DNA from: an uncultured Sphingomonas sp.
Lineage (GTDB): Bacteria > Pseudomonadota > Alphaproteobacteria > Sphingomonadales > Sphingomonadaceae
Assembly (NCBI RefSeq): GCF_902806265.1
Contig: NZ_CADCVZ010000005.1
Coordinates: 1-64,000 of the forward strand
Reading direction: 5' to 3'
DNA: 64,000 nt
The stretch's first letter is position 1, and every line of letters begins with the position of its first letter. Of this stretch, positions 1 to 8,350 are shown one piece after another. The notes under the pieces are model-generated. The model ran no database searches. It saw only the letters and a program-made list of their open reading frames with translations, and was not told the origin of the DNA. Both the position numbers and the translations under genes were made by a program.

Positions 1-467
1 AGGCGCTCGCCGACCTCGCCAACGACCTGCAGACCGACGCCGATACGCGGGCCCGGGTGGAGGGCTGGAAGGAGGAGCTGCTCGCCAACACGTCGGTGGC
101 GCTGTGGCTCGACACCTTGTGGCAGAAAGGCCGGTCGGCGATCATCGCGGCGGCGCGCAATCCCGATGCGGTCATGGCCGGCAAGCTGGGCGAGGTGCTT
201 CGCTCGATGGGCACGACCCTGGAACGAGACCCGCGCATCCGCGGCGCGGTGAACCAGTTCGTGCGGCGCGCGGTGGCCGGCATGGCCGCGAGCTACGGCG
301 GGTCGATCGTCAAGCTGGTGAGCGATACGATCCGCGGCTGGGACGCGCGCACGATTACCTCGCGGTTGGAACAGGCGGTCGGCCGCGACCTCCAATACAT
401 CCGCATCAACGGCACGCTGGTTGGCGGACTAGTCGGGCTGGTCCTGCACATGGTCGACACGCTCTGA
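1..467 (+). CDS. DUF445 family membrane protein, 3' end only
   Basis: The frame is open from base 3 to the stop at 467, so the gene enters from outside the window and only its last ~154 residues are visible. The visible part is a charged, helical region ending in a hydrophobic segment (GTLVGGLVGLVLHMV), which fits the C-terminal membrane anchor of DUF445 (YjiN-like) proteins. The family has no settled biochemical function. The gene ends 22 nt before the pseudouridine synthase start, so it may lead that operon. The family call rests on overall resemblance, not on a catalytic motif. Confidence 0.7.
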   Translation, partial: ALADLANDLQTDADTRARVEGWKEELLANTSVALWLDTLWQKGRSAIIAAARNPDAVMAGKLGEVLRSMGTTLERDPRIRGAVNQFVRRAVAGMAASYGGSIVKLVSDTIRGWDARTITSRLEQAVGRDLQYIRINGTLVGGLVGLVLHMVDTL

Positions 468-489
468 ACCACTCGCTACGCGGCACCGC

Positions 490-1602
490 ATGAGCGAGCC
501 AGAAGTCCGCAGCTTCACAGTCGGCGAGGACGACGACGGCATTCGTCTGGACCGCTGGTTCAAGCGGCATCTGGCCGAGGCGAGCTTCAACACCATTTCG
601 CGCTGGGCGCGGACTGGGCAGCTGCGGGTGGACGGCAAGCGGGCGACTCCCGGCGACCGGATCGAGGCCGGGCAGACCATTCGCGTGCCGCCGCCGGAAC
701 GCGCGCCGGTCAAGCCCGCTCGTCCTCAGCGCCGGGTCGAGCCGCTGACGTCTGACGAGGAAGCGTTCGTGCGCGAGATGGTGATTGCTGAGACGCCCGA
801 CGGCTTCGTGCTGAACAAGCCGCCGGGCCTGGCGACGCAGGGCGGGACCAAGACCAGTCAGCATCTCGACCGGCTGCTCGATGGGCTGGCCGGCGATGGT
901 GAAGCTCGGCCCAAGCTGGTGCATCGGCTCGACAAGGACACCAGCGGAGTGCTGCTGGTGGCGCGGTCGGCCCGGGCGGCGGCGTTCTTCTCCAAGAGCT
1001 TCTCCGGCCGGACCGCGCGCAAGGTCTATTGGGCGCTAGTGGTCGGCGTGCCGTCGGCCGAAGACGGGCTGATCGACCTGCCGCTGGCCAAGCAGCCCGG
1101 AACCGGCGGCGAGAAGATGCACGTCGATGAGGAGAGCGGACAGGCCGCGCGGACCCGCTGGCGGCTGGTCGATCGAGCGGGCAACCGGGCGGCCTGGGTA
1201 GAGCTGCAGCCGCTGACCGGGCGGACGCATCAGCTACGCGCGCACATGGCGGCGCTCGGTCACCCGATCATCGGCGACGCCAAGTACGGCGGGGCGGAGG
1301 CGTTCCTGACCGGCGGGATCAGCCGCAAGCTCCACCTCCACGCCCGGCGGCTGAAGATCGATGGGCCCGGCGACGTCATCGACGTCACCGCCGAGCTGCC
1401 GGCGCACTTCGCGGAAAGCCTGGCGACGCTCGGCTTCGAGCCGCTGGCGGGCGACAATCTGCCGCTCGATACGCCCGACCCGGCCAAAGACCCGGCAGTC
1501 AAGGCTCGCCGTGCCGCCGCCGCCGCCAAGACCGCGCGCAAGGCCCGCAAGGGCGAGCGGCGCTCCCGCGGCGCCGCTCCGGCGAAGGCGAACCGGCGAT
1601 GA
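490..1602 (+). CDS. RluA/RluC-family RNA pseudouridine synthase
   Basis: A 370-aa enzyme expected to isomerise uridine to pseudouridine in 23S rRNA (RluC/RluD-like) or tRNA. An S4-type RNA-binding region covers about residues 1-70 (RLDRWFKRHL). The synthase domain carries the family signature HRLDKDTSG, whose Asp is the catalytic residue, and the later GRTHQLRAH motif is also present. The last ~45 residues are rich in Ala, Lys and Arg, a basic tail that probably contacts RNA. The stop overlaps the start of the HAD gene as ATGA, which suggests translational coupling. The exact RNA target cannot be read from sequence alone. Confidence 0.9.
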   Translation: MSEPEVRSFTVGEDDDGIRLDRWFKRHLAEASFNTISRWARTGQLRVDGKRATPGDRIEAGQTIRVPPPERAPVKPARPQRRVEPLTSDEEAFVREMVIAETPDGFVLNKPPGLATQGGTKTSQHLDRLLDGLAGDGEARPKLVHRLDKDTSGVLLVARSARAAAFFSKSFSGRTARKVYWALVVGVPSAEDGLIDLPLAKQPGTGGEKMHVDEESGQAARTRWRLVDRAGNRAAWVELQPLTGRTHQLRAHMAALGHPIIGDAKYGGAEAFLTGGISRKLHLHARRLKIDGPGDVIDVTAELPAHFAESLATLGFEPLAGDNLPLDTPDPAKDPAVKARRAAAAAKTARKARKGERRSRGAAPAKANRR

Positions 1603-2276
1603 TCAAGCTCGCCATCTTCGACTGTGACGGAACGCTGGTCGACAGCGGCCACACCATCCACGCCGCGCTGAGCGACACCTTCGCGCATCACGGCCGCCCC
1701 GTGCCGCCGCAGGGCGAGGCCAAGCGGGTGGTCGGCCTCAGCCTGCCCGAAGCGATGGCGGCGCTCGCTCCGGAAGCGGAGGCGGCTGAGCATGCCGCGC
1801 TGGCCGATACCTACCGCGACGTGTTCGTCGGCATGCGGGCGCGCGGCTGCGTCGACGAGCCGCTGTTCCCGGGCATCCTCGAGCTGCTCGACACGTTGGA
1901 GGCGGACGGCTGGCTGCTGGCGGTGGCGACCGGCAAGTCGGACCGGGGCCTCAACCACTGCCTCAATGCTCACGGGCTGGGCGACCGTTTCCTCTCCCTG
2001 CAAACCGCCGACCGCCATCCGAGCAAGCCGCACCCGGGCATGGCTGTCACGGCAATGGCGGATGCGGGCGCGGAGCCCGGCCATTCGGTCGTGATCGGCG
2101 ACACCGCTTGGGACATGGGCATGGCGCGGGCGGCGGGCGCAGGCGCGATCGGCGTGCTGTGGGGCTACCATGAAGCGGCCGAGCTGCTGTCCGGCGGAGC
2201 GCAGGCGCTGGCCGCGGCGCCTGGCGAGGTGGCAGCGCTGGCCCAGCAGCTGGTCGGGGGCGGCGTGCATGGATGA
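1599..2276 (+). CDS. HAD-IA family hydrolase, phosphoglycolate phosphatase-like
   Basis: A 225-aa cytosolic haloacid dehalogenase-type phosphatase. Motif I is DCDGTLVDSG near the N-terminus, with the nucleophilic Asp first. Motif II is VATGKSDRG near residue 110, the lysine of motif III lies in SKPHPG, and motif IV is GDTAWDM. The layout matches Gph/PpaX-type members that act on phosphoglycolate or similar small phosphoesters. The substrate is inferred, not shown. The start codon overlaps the upstream stop by 4 nt and the 3' end overlaps the next start by 8 nt, so it sits inside a tightly coupled operon. Confidence 0.88.
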   Translation: MIKLAIFDCDGTLVDSGHTIHAALSDTFAHHGRPVPPQGEAKRVVGLSLPEAMAALAPEAEAAEHAALADTYRDVFVGMRARGCVDEPLFPGILELLDTLEADGWLLAVATGKSDRGLNHCLNAHGLGDRFLSLQTADRHPSKPHPGMAVTAMADAGAEPGHSVVIGDTAWDMGMARAAGAGAIGVLWGYHEAAELLSGGAQALAAAPGEVAALAQQLVGGGVHG

Positions 2277-2481
2277 CGAAGCCGCCTGGAAGCGCCGCTT
2301 CCTGGTTTTCACGGTCGTGCGGCTCGCCGGCCTGGCGTTGTTCCTCATCGGTATGGGGGTAGGCTTTGCCGACTGGCTGCGGCCGGGCGGCGTACCGGCG
2401 GCGGGCGTGCCGCTGATGTTCCTTGGCTTAGCCCAAGCGGTGCTCGCGCCGCGGCTGCTGAAGCGGATCTGGCGCGTTTAG
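2269..2481 (+). CDS. small two-helix membrane protein
   Basis: A 70-aa protein (MDDEAAWKRRF...) whose start overlaps the end of the HAD gene by 8 nt. The track lists a longer ORF, but the ATG at 2269 fits operon coupling and gives a sensible product. There is a short charged N-terminus, a hydrophobic helix (LAGLALFLIGMGVGFADW), then a second (GVPLMFLGLAQAVLAPRLL) and a basic C-terminal tail. It ends 7 nt before the ATP12 gene. Small membrane proteins of this kind often precede the ATP12 gene in sphingomonads, but no function is known to me. Confidence 0.75.
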   Translation: MDDEAAWKRRFLVFTVVRLAGLALFLIGMGVGFADWLRPGGVPAAGVPLMFLGLAQAVLAPRLLKRIWRV

Positions 2482-2488
2482 CGCGGCC

Positions 2489-3184
2489 ATGAAGCGCTTC
2501 TGGAAGTCAGCGGCTGCCGTGTCCTCGAGCGGTGGGTGGAGCATCGAGCTCGACGGCCGCCCGGTCCGCACCCCTGCGCGCGCGCTGCTGCAGGTCGGCC
2601 CGGAGCCGCTGGCCCGAGCCGTGGCCGAGGAATGGGGGGCAACCGGCGAGACGGTCGATCCGCGGTCCATGCCGCTCACCGGCCTCACCAATGCGGCGCT
2701 CGACCGGGTGCAGCCCGATGCCGAGACGTTCGCTGCCGGGCTCGCGAAGTATGGCGAAAGCGATCTCCTGACCTACCGCGCCGATGCACCGCAGGCGCTG
2801 GTAGAGCGGCAAGCGGCCGAGTGGGACCCGCTGCTTCTCTGGGCTCGCCGCCGCTACGACATCGACTTCGTGGTGACGCAGGGCATCAGCTATGTGCCGC
2901 AGCCGGCCGCCACCGTGTTCCGGCTGGCGCAGGCGGTCGCCGCGATGGATCCGTTCCGCCTGGCCGGCCTGTCGTCGTTGGTGACGATCGGCAGCTCGCT
3001 CGTTGGGGCGCTGGCCGTCGCGGAAGAAGCGATGGCGCCCGAGCAGGCCTGGTCCGCGGTCACGCTGGACGAGCGCTGGAGCCAAGAGAAGTGGGGCGTG
3101 GACGTGGAGGCCGAGGCGGCGCTGGAGAACCGCCGCGGCGACTTCATGGCGGCGGCGCGCTTCCTGGAGCTGCTGCGCTCCTAG
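2489..3184 (+). CDS. ATP12 family F1-ATPase assembly chaperone
   Basis: A 231-aa protein matching the ATP12 family, which binds the alpha subunit during assembly of the F1 part of ATP synthase and is found in alphaproteobacteria and mitochondria. Supporting features are the N-terminal KRFWK...SIELDGRPVRTP block, the central SDLLTYRAD stretch and the C-terminal DERWSQEKWGVD block. The length is close to the family norm. It is the last gene of the plus-strand operon and ends 1 nt from the end of the convergent gmk gene. Confidence 0.9.
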   Translation: MKRFWKSAAAVSSSGGWSIELDGRPVRTPARALLQVGPEPLARAVAEEWGATGETVDPRSMPLTGLTNAALDRVQPDAETFAAGLAKYGESDLLTYRADAPQALVERQAAEWDPLLLWARRRYDIDFVVTQGISYVPQPAATVFRLAQAVAAMDPFRLAGLSSLVTIGSSLVGALAVAEEAMAPEQAWSAVTLDERWSQEKWGVDVEAEAALENRRGDFMAAARFLELLRS

Positions 3185-3185
3185 G

Positions 3186-3839
3186 CTAGCGGCCCGCGAC
3201 CAGGTCCCGCACGAATGGCACCAGCCCGAGCTGCCGCTGCCGCTTGAGCCGCTCGGCCGCCACGATGGCGCGGACCTGCGCCAGGCAGGTGTCGGTATCG
3301 CGGTTGACCAGCACATAGTCGTACTCGGCCCAATGGCTGATTTCGCTGCCGGCCCGCTGCATTCGAAAGGCGATCACCTCGTCGCCGTCGGTGCCGCGGG
3401 CGCGCAGCCGCCGTTCCAACTCCTGCACCGACGGCGGCAGGATGAAGATGCGCACCAGGTCCTCGCCCATGGCCGCGTGCAGCTGCTGCGTGCCCTGCCA
3501 GTCGATGTCGAACAGGATATCGCGCCCGGCTTTCAGCGCCGCCTTCACCGGCGCCTTGGGCGTGCCGTAGCGATAGTCGAACACCGGCGCCCATTCGACG
3601 AACTCGCCGGCCGCGATCAGCTGGTCGAACTCGCCTTCGCTGACGAAATGATAGTCGCGGTCCTGCTGCTCGCCTTTGCGGATCGGCCGGGTGGTGGCGG
3701 AGATCGACATGGTGACTTCCGGGTCGGCGCTCAGCAGCATGCGGGAGATCGTCGATTTCCCCGCCCCGGAAGGCGAAGACAAGACGATCAGGAGGCCGCG
3801 GCGTGTGCGGTTCGGCCCAGGCTCGACTGACAAGTCCAT
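3186..3839 (-). CDS. gmk: guanylate kinase
   Basis: Phosphorylates GMP to GDP with ATP. The P-loop SSPSGAGKST lies near the N-terminus, followed by the GMP-binding block (SISATTRPIRKGE, then DYHFVS) and the lid-region pattern PPSVQELERRLRARG. The track starts at 3866, but the ATG at 3839 (MDLSVEPG) leaves a short leader before the P-loop and gives a product of about 217 aa, the usual length. It converges with the ATP12 gene, and its upstream side faces the phasin promoter region. Confidence 0.93.
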   Translation of the reverse strand: MDLSVEPGPNRTRRGLLIVLSSPSGAGKSTISRMLLSADPEVTMSISATTRPIRKGEQQDRDYHFVSEGEFDQLIAAGEFVEWAPVFDYRYGTPKAPVKAALKAGRDILFDIDWQGTQQLHAAMGEDLVRIFILPPSVQELERRLRARGTDGDEVIAFRMQRAGSEISHWAEYDYVLVNRDTDTCLAQVRAIVAAERLKRQRQLGLVPFVRDLVAGR

Positions 3840-3876
3840 AGCCGCCTTTTCCCCACCGTCGCGCATGGGTCAATGC

Positions 3877-3932
3877 TGCACTGCACAAAGAGCTCTTGAT
3901 CTTGGGTGCGACGCACTATATTGTGCAGTGCA
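3877..3932 (+). promoter_or_regulatory. phasin promoter with paired palindromic operator
   Basis: Two copies of a 9-bp palindrome lie here, TGCACTGCA at 3877-3885 and TGCAGTGCA at 3924-3932. Each is extended by CACAA or TTG so that the whole forms an inverted repeat (TGCACTGCACAA facing TTGTGCAGTGCA). A plausible sigma-70 promoter sits between them: TTGATC at 3896-3901 and TATATT at 3917-3922, with a 15-bp spacer. The right-hand copy touches the -10 box. In alphaproteobacteria the PHB regulator PhaR represses phasin genes from TGC/GCA-rich palindromes, so a PhaR operator is the natural reading. No phaR gene is in the window. Confidence 0.6.
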
Positions 3933-3951
3933 ACAATACACGGGTGAACGC

Positions 3952-4719
3952 ATGGACGAGCATCAGGAACAGCACGCCGATCACGTCGTCGAGGCGATGG
4001 AGCCAGAGGTGGTGGAAGCGGTGAAGAAGGTCAACGCCCGCCGGGTGCGGACCGAGCGCAAGCCGCGCCCGAGCAAGGTCGAGCCGAGCCATGCAGAAGG
4101 GCTGACCGCCCAGGCCGAGACTGCCGCCATTCCGGCAGCCGAGGTCGAAGCGGCCTTCGCCGAGCCGCAGACCGAGACCGAGACAACCGCCATTCCGGCA
4201 GCCGAGGCCGAAGTGGCCTTCGCCGAGCCGCAGAATCAAAAGGAACCGACCATGAACTATGATGCCGCCAATTGGATGAACAGCTTCGCCCAGGTCCCGG
4301 GCGCCGACCGCCTGCAGACCATGTTCACCGAGGCCGGTGAGCGCGGTCAGCAGCTGGCCGAGCGTTCGCAGAAGACGACCGGCGAGCTGGTCGAGCTGAC
4401 CCGCGCCAACGTCGAAGCGCTGGTGGAGAGCGGCCGCATTGCCGCTGCCGGCGCCCAGACCCTTGGCCAGGACGCAATCGCCCGGACCCGCGAAGGGCTC
4501 GAGCAGACGGTTGCGCAGGTGAAGAGCCTCACCCAGGCGCAGTCGCCGACCGAGTTCTTCCAACTGCAGGCCGAGATCGCCCGCAGCCAGTTCGACCGCA
4601 CGGTGGCCGACGGTTCGCGCTTTGCCGAGTCGATGGTCAAGCTGGTCGGCGAGGCGATCCAGCCGCTGTCCAACCGCGCCGCGGTGAACGCGGAAAAGCT
4701 GAACAACCTTACTGCCTGA
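3952..4719 (+). CDS. phasin family protein (PHB granule-associated)
   Basis: A 255-aa product if translated from the ATG at 3952, 20 nt after the operator. The C-terminal ~155 residues, from an internal ATG at 4252 (MNYDAANWMNSF), form an amphipathic helical phasin domain that coats polyhydroxybutyrate granules. The N-terminal ~100 residues are acidic/basic and Ala/Pro-rich and carry a tandem repeat (AIPAAEVEAAFAEPQ, then AIPAAEAEVAFAEPQ). The internal ATG is preceded by AAAAGGAA at good spacing, so a short form may also be made. A hairpin terminator follows. PHA synthase lies in the same window but is not adjacent. Confidence 0.85.
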   Translation: MDEHQEQHADHVVEAMEPEVVEAVKKVNARRVRTERKPRPSKVEPSHAEGLTAQAETAAIPAAEVEAAFAEPQTETETTAIPAAEAEVAFAEPQNQKEPTMNYDAANWMNSFAQVPGADRLQTMFTEAGERGQQLAERSQKTTGELVELTRANVEALVESGRIAAAGAQTLGQDAIARTREGLEQTVAQVKSLTQAQSPTEFFQLQAEIARSQFDRTVADGSRFAESMVKLVGEAIQPLSNRAAVNAEKLNNLTA

Positions 4720-4745
4720 CAATCCTCCTCCTGTTGGGCCAGTGG

Positions 4746-4776
4746 AACGGCCGCTCCTCCCGGGGCGGCCGTTTTT
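4746..4776 (+). terminator. Rho-independent terminator after phasin gene
   Basis: A perfect 9-bp GC-rich stem (AACGGCCGC / GCGGCCGTT) with a 10-nt loop runs straight into TTTTT. It starts 26 nt after the phasin stop codon. This is the clearest intrinsic terminator in the window and isolates the phasin transcript from clpS. Confidence 0.85.
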
Positions 4777-4849
4777 CCTTGCGCGGGCGAGGGGCTAGGC
4801 ATGCTGCGGGTTGGCAAGCCTCGGGCGCATGCCATATCTCGCGGAGCAT

Positions 4850-5209
4850 ATGACCAAGCGATTCCACATGGGCCCCGAGAAGGACACGCCGGGCAAGGGC
4901 GACGGCGTCGAGGAGATCGAACGGGGCGTAGTCACCCGCACCCGCCCGCGGACCCGCAAGCCCAGCAACTACAAAGTGCTGATGCTGAACGACGACTACA
5001 CGCCGATGGAGTTCGTGGTGCTGTGCCTGCAGCGCTTCTTCTCCATGAGCGTGGAGGATGCGACCCGAGTGATGCTGCAGGTCCATCAGCAGGGCGTGGC
5101 GGTGTGCGGGGTGTTCACCTACGAGGTCGCCGAAACCAAGGTCGCGCAGGTGATCGACTTTGCCCGCGAGAACCAGCACCCCCTGCAATGCACGCTGGAA
5201 AAGGCCTGA
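4850..5209 (+). CDS. clpS: ATP-dependent Clp protease adaptor ClpS
   Basis: A 119-aa adaptor that delivers N-end-rule substrates to ClpAP. The core motif [17 protein letters not shown] contains the conserved Asn-Asp-Asp substrate-binding pocket, followed by the usual helical C-terminus ending in [12 protein letters not shown]. The ORF is open from 4811, but the ATG at 4850 ([12 protein letters not shown]), preceded by GCGGAG, gives the normal length. clpA does not follow; instead a palindromic repeat and murA do. Confidence 0.92.
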   Translation: MTKRFHMGPEKDTPGKGDGVEEIERGVVTRTRPRTRKPSNYKVLMLNDDYTPMEFVVLCLQRFFSMSVEDATRVMLQVHQQGVAVCGVFTYEVAETKVAQVIDFARENQHPLQCTLEKA

Positions 5210-5210
5210 G

Positions 5211-5292
5211 CGTCACCCCGGCGTAGGCCGGGATCCCAGCGGACGAGCAGCGGTTTCACCATGGGAAGATCCCGGCCTGCGCCGGGATGACG
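5211..5292. repeat. intergenic palindromic (REP-like) repeat, copy 1
   Basis: An imperfect inverted repeat between clpS and murA. The left arm CGTCACCCCGGCGTAGGCC and the right arm GGCCTGCGCCGGGATGACG are near reverse complements around a ~40-nt centre. A second, shorter copy of the same family is at 43896-43956. GTCA...GCCGGGATGACG repeats of this type are common between genes in alphaproteobacteria and can fold as RNA or serve as transposase-spread REP elements. The function here is unknown. Confidence 0.75.
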
Positions 5293-5331
5293 TCCTCTTG
5301 CGCCACTGCAACGAAGCACTAAACGCCCGCC

Positions 5332-6615
5332 ATGGACTCCATCCACATTCAGGGCGGCAAGCGGCTTGAAGGCGCGATCCCCATCTCCGGGGCGAAGAAC
5401 GCGGCGCTGACCCTGCTGCCGTGCGCGCTGCTGACGCAGGACAAGCTGACCCTCACCAACCTGCCGCGGCTGGCGGACGTGGACAGCTTTGGCCACCTGC
5501 TCAACATGCTGGGCGTGTCGACCAAGGTCGAGGGCGTCAGGCCCGGCGAGTTCGGGCGGTGCATGACGCTGCAGGCGGATGATCTCCATTCGACCGTGGC
5601 GCCCTACGACATGGTGCGACGGATGCGCGCGTCGATCCTCGTGCTCGGGCCCATGCTGGCGCGGGCGGGCGAGTCGACCGTTTCGCTGCCCGGCGGCTGC
5701 GCCATCGGCGACCGGCCGATCGACCTCCACCTCCAGGCGCTGGAGGCGATGGGCGCCGAGATCGAGCTCGCCGCCGGCTACGTCAAGGCGACCGCGCCCA
5801 GGGGCCGGATCAGCGGCGGCGACTTCAGCTTCCCGGTGGTCTCGGTCGGGGCGACGGAGAACGCCCTGATGGCAGCGGTGACCGCTACCGGCCGCACCCA
5901 GCTGTTCAACGCCGCGCGCGAGCCGGAGATCGTCGACCTGTGCAAGCTGCTGGTCGCGATGGGCGCCAGGATCGAGGGGATCGGCTCCTCGCACCTGACC
6001 ATCGACGGCGTTGAGGGACTGCATGGCTGCACCTATGCGGTGATGCCCGACCGGATCGAAGCGGGCAGCTATGCCTGCGCGGCAGGGATCACCGGCGGCT
6101 CCATCGATTTGGTAGGCGCCAGGCCCGAGGAGATGCTGGCGACCACCAACGCGCTGGCTCAATGCGGGCTGATGGTCGAGTTCCACGAGCACGGGATCAA
6201 GGTAACCGCCGACGGGCAACTGCGTCCGCTCGCCCTGTCGACCGCGCCCTTTCCCGGCTTCGCCACCGACATGCAGGCGCAGTTCATGGCAATGCTATGC
6301 CGGGCGGGCGGCGACAGCTTCCTTGAGGAGACGATCTTCGAGAACCGCTACATGCACGTGCCCGAACTGCGGCGGATGGGCGCGGACGTGGAGGTGCGCG
6401 GCCGTTCGGCGATCGTGCACGGCGTGCCCCGGCTAACCGGCGCGCAGGTGATGGCGACTGACCTCCGCGCCTCGATGAGCCTGATCCTTGCCGGGCTCGC
6501 GGCCGAGGGCGAGACGGAGGTGCTGCGCGTCTACCACCTCGACCGCGGCTACGAGCGGCTGGAGGAGAAGCTCTCCGCAGTCGGGGCGACGATCGAGCGA
6601 CGATCGGCGGGTTAG
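5332..6615 (+). CDS. murA: UDP-N-acetylglucosamine 1-carboxyvinyltransferase
   Basis: The first committed step of peptidoglycan synthesis, transfer of enolpyruvate from PEP to UDP-GlcNAc in the cytosol. The 427-aa length is typical. The N-terminus has [16 protein letters not shown], and the catalytic cysteine sits in [15 protein letters not shown], so the enzyme should be fosfomycin-sensitive in principle. The [12 protein letters not shown] and [18 protein letters not shown] blocks of the second domain are present. It stands alone behind the palindromic repeat and converges with the amidohydrolase, overlapping it by 4 nt. Confidence 0.96.
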   Translation: MDSIHIQGGKRLEGAIPISGAKNAALTLLPCALLTQDKLTLTNLPRLADVDSFGHLLNMLGVSTKVEGVRPGEFGRCMTLQADDLHSTVAPYDMVRRMRASILVLGPMLARAGESTVSLPGGCAIGDRPIDLHLQALEAMGAEIELAAGYVKATAPRGRISGGDFSFPVVSVGATENALMAAVTATGRTQLFNAAREPEIVDLCKLLVAMGARIEGIGSSHLTIDGVEGLHGCTYAVMPDRIEAGSYACAAGITGGSIDLVGARPEEMLATTNALAQCGLMVEFHEHGIKVTADGQLRPLALSTAPFPGFATDMQAQFMAMLCRAGGDSFLEETIFENRYMHVPELRRMGADVEVRGRSAIVHGVPRLTGAQVMATDLRASMSLILAGLAAEGETEVLRVYHLDRGYERLEEKLSAVGATIERRSAG

Positions 6616-7964
6616 TCCACAGCTGTCAGCTGCCGCTGCCCGCTCAGCTTGTGCACCCGGCCGTGCTTCATCACGAAGCCGACGTCCTCCAGGAGTTGGA
6701 CGTTGCTGAGCGGATCGCCGTCGACCGCGACGATGTCCGCATCCTTGCCCGCTTCGATCGTGCCGATCTGGCTTCCTCGGCCGAGAAGGTCCGCGGCGTT
6801 GATCGTCGCCGCCTTGATCGCCGCCATCGGCTGCATGCCGTTGCGGACCATCAGCGCGAACTCCTGCGCGTTCTGGCCGTGCGGGCTGACGGCGGAGTCA
6901 GTGCCGAACGCGATCTTCACCCCTTCACGGATCGCGCGGGCGAAGCTGCGCTCGGCGTTGCCGGCGGCTTGGCGGGCTTTCTCATACTGTGCGGGCGTCA
7001 ACGCACCGCGTTGTCCGTCGCGCACCGCCGCCGCAGGGGCGAGCAAGGTCGGGACGTAGTAAGCGCCGGTTTGGCGATAAAGGCGGAAGGTCTCGTCGTT
7101 GGTGAAGCTGCCGTGCTCGACCGAGTCGACCCCGGCGCGCAGGGCAGCGTTGATGCCGTCGACCCCGTGGGCGTGGCTCGCGACCTTGCGCCCGAAGCTG
7201 CGGGCGGTCTGAACGATCGCCCGCATCTCGTCCTCCATCATCTGCTGGTTGAGCCCGCCCGCGACGTTGCTCAGCACGCCGCCGGTCGCAGCGAACTTGA
7301 TGACCTCCGCGCCCCCGCCGATCTGCTCGCGCGTGGCGCGGCGGCAGTCTTCGGGGCCGTTGCAGACGTTGCCCATCCGGTGCTCGGCAATGCCGGCAAT
7401 GTCGCGGTTGGCGCCGTTGCGCGGATCGCCATGGCCGCCGCTGACCGAGACCATCCGCCCGGCCATCACGACGCTGGGCCCAGCGAACTGGCCCGAGTCA
7501 ATGGCGTTCTTGAGCGCCCGCAGCGCCGGCGGGTCGCCGCCCAGGTCACGCACGGTGGTGAAGCCTGCGAGCAGCGTCTTCCGCGCGTTGGCCATCGCCG
7601 TGAAGGCCTCGTCCTCGTCGTTGCGGCTGTTCTCCAGCAGCCGCGCCTGCAGCCGGTCGTCGAGGCCGCTGAGATGGACGTGCATGTCGATGAAGCCCGG
7701 CATCACCGTGCCGCCGCGCAGGTCCACCACCCGCGCGCCGGGCGGAGTGACGAAGCCGTCGCGGACCTCGGCGATCCGGCGGCCCTGCACCAGCACGCTG
7801 GCATTCCGCCGCGGGGCCTGGCCGGGAACGGCGATCAGAGTTCCCGCGTGGATCACTGTCAGCGGCTCGGCCGCGGGCGTCTGTGCAGGCGCAGGCTGCT
7901 GGGCGACGGCAGGTACGACGAGGGCGGCGGCGGCGGCGCCGCCAAGCAGATGGGCAAGCTTCAT
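6612..7964 (-). CDS. secreted metal-dependent amidohydrolase
   Basis: A 450-aa protein beginning with a clear signal peptide ([22 protein letters not shown]), so it is probably periplasmic. It belongs to the amidohydrolase superfamily (imidazolonepropionase / Xaa-Pro dipeptidase-like branch). The first metal motif is [12 protein letters not shown], the later histidines lie in ASHAHGVDG and SVEHGSF, and the final Asp is in [11 protein letters not shown]. The track extends this ORF 85 residues upstream, but that leader is low-complexity shadow of the next gene. The substrate is not predictable. Confidence 0.85.
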   Translation of the reverse strand: MKLAHLLGGAAAAALVVPAVAQQPAPAQTPAAEPLTVIHAGTLIAVPGQAPRRNASVLVQGRRIAEVRDGFVTPPGARVVDLRGGTVMPGFIDMHVHLSGLDDRLQARLLENSRNDEDEAFTAMANARKTLLAGFTTVRDLGGDPPALRALKNAIDSGQFAGPSVVMAGRMVSVSGGHGDPRNGANRDIAGIAEHRMGNVCNGPEDCRRATREQIGGGAEVIKFAATGGVLSNVAGGLNQQMMEDEMRAIVQTARSFGRKVASHAHGVDGINAALRAGVDSVEHGSFTNDETFRLYRQTGAYYVPTLLAPAAAVRDGQRGALTPAQYEKARQAAGNAERSFARAIREGVKIAFGTDSAVSPHGQNAQEFALMVRNGMQPMAAIKAATINAADLLGRGSQIGTIEAGKDADIVAVDGDPLSNVQLLEDVGFVMKHGRVHKLSGQRQLTAVD

Positions 7965-7990
7965 GAATCCTCCTGATGTCGCGGAGGAAC

Positions 7991-8350
7991 TTACCCGTCT
8001 AAGCGCCCGTGCCAATAGCGGAAGGCTTGCGCCTGCAGCCGTTCGACCAGCCTGCGCGCTTCGGGGCCTTCCCAATCGCCGGCGTGGCCGTGCTTCTCCC
8101 AGCTCCCGACCCACCAGCCCTGCCCGGGCAAGCCGTCCGATTGCCGCACCACCAGCACCGCCAATTCGGGTTCGCCGGCGGCCTGCGCGTCCTCGTCGAC
8201 CGCGGTCAGGATCTTGCACAGGGCGCGCATCTTGGGCCGGGAGAACCGAAAGCCGAGCTGTTCCAGCAGCTCGCCGTAGCTGAGCGCTGTGCCGGCCGCG
8301 GCGGCCGCGATCAGGTGCGCCCGCACCTCCTCCGGGGTCGCCAGGCTCAC
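7991..8350 (-). CDS. conserved hypothetical protein, winged-helix-like
   Basis: A 119-aa protein starting at a GTG that overlaps the stop of the upstream DUF4893 gene in the pattern GTGA, a strong sign of translational coupling. The track shows a longer ORF, but the part before this GTG is antisense-like shadow. The sequence begins VSLATPEEVRAHLIAAAA, has a TALSYGELLEQLGFRFSRPKM stretch that resembles a small winged helix, and ends in a Trp-rich part (GWWVGSWEKHGHAGDWEG). I do not recognise a function. Homologues in sphingomonads have sometimes carried unrelated enzyme names, which I would not trust. Confidence 0.7.
   Translation of the reverse strand: MSLATPEEVRAHLIAAAAAGTALSYGELLEQLGFRFSRPKMRALCKILTAVDEDAQAAGEPELAVLVVRQSDGLPGQGWWVGSWEKHGHAGDWEGPEARRLVERLQAQAFRYWHGRLDG

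Noticed and set aside
6651-7976. 441-aa plus-strand ORF opposite the amidohydrolase
   Set aside because: Antisense shadow with low-complexity composition and no ribosome-binding site; the minus-strand gene has a signal peptide and metal motifs.
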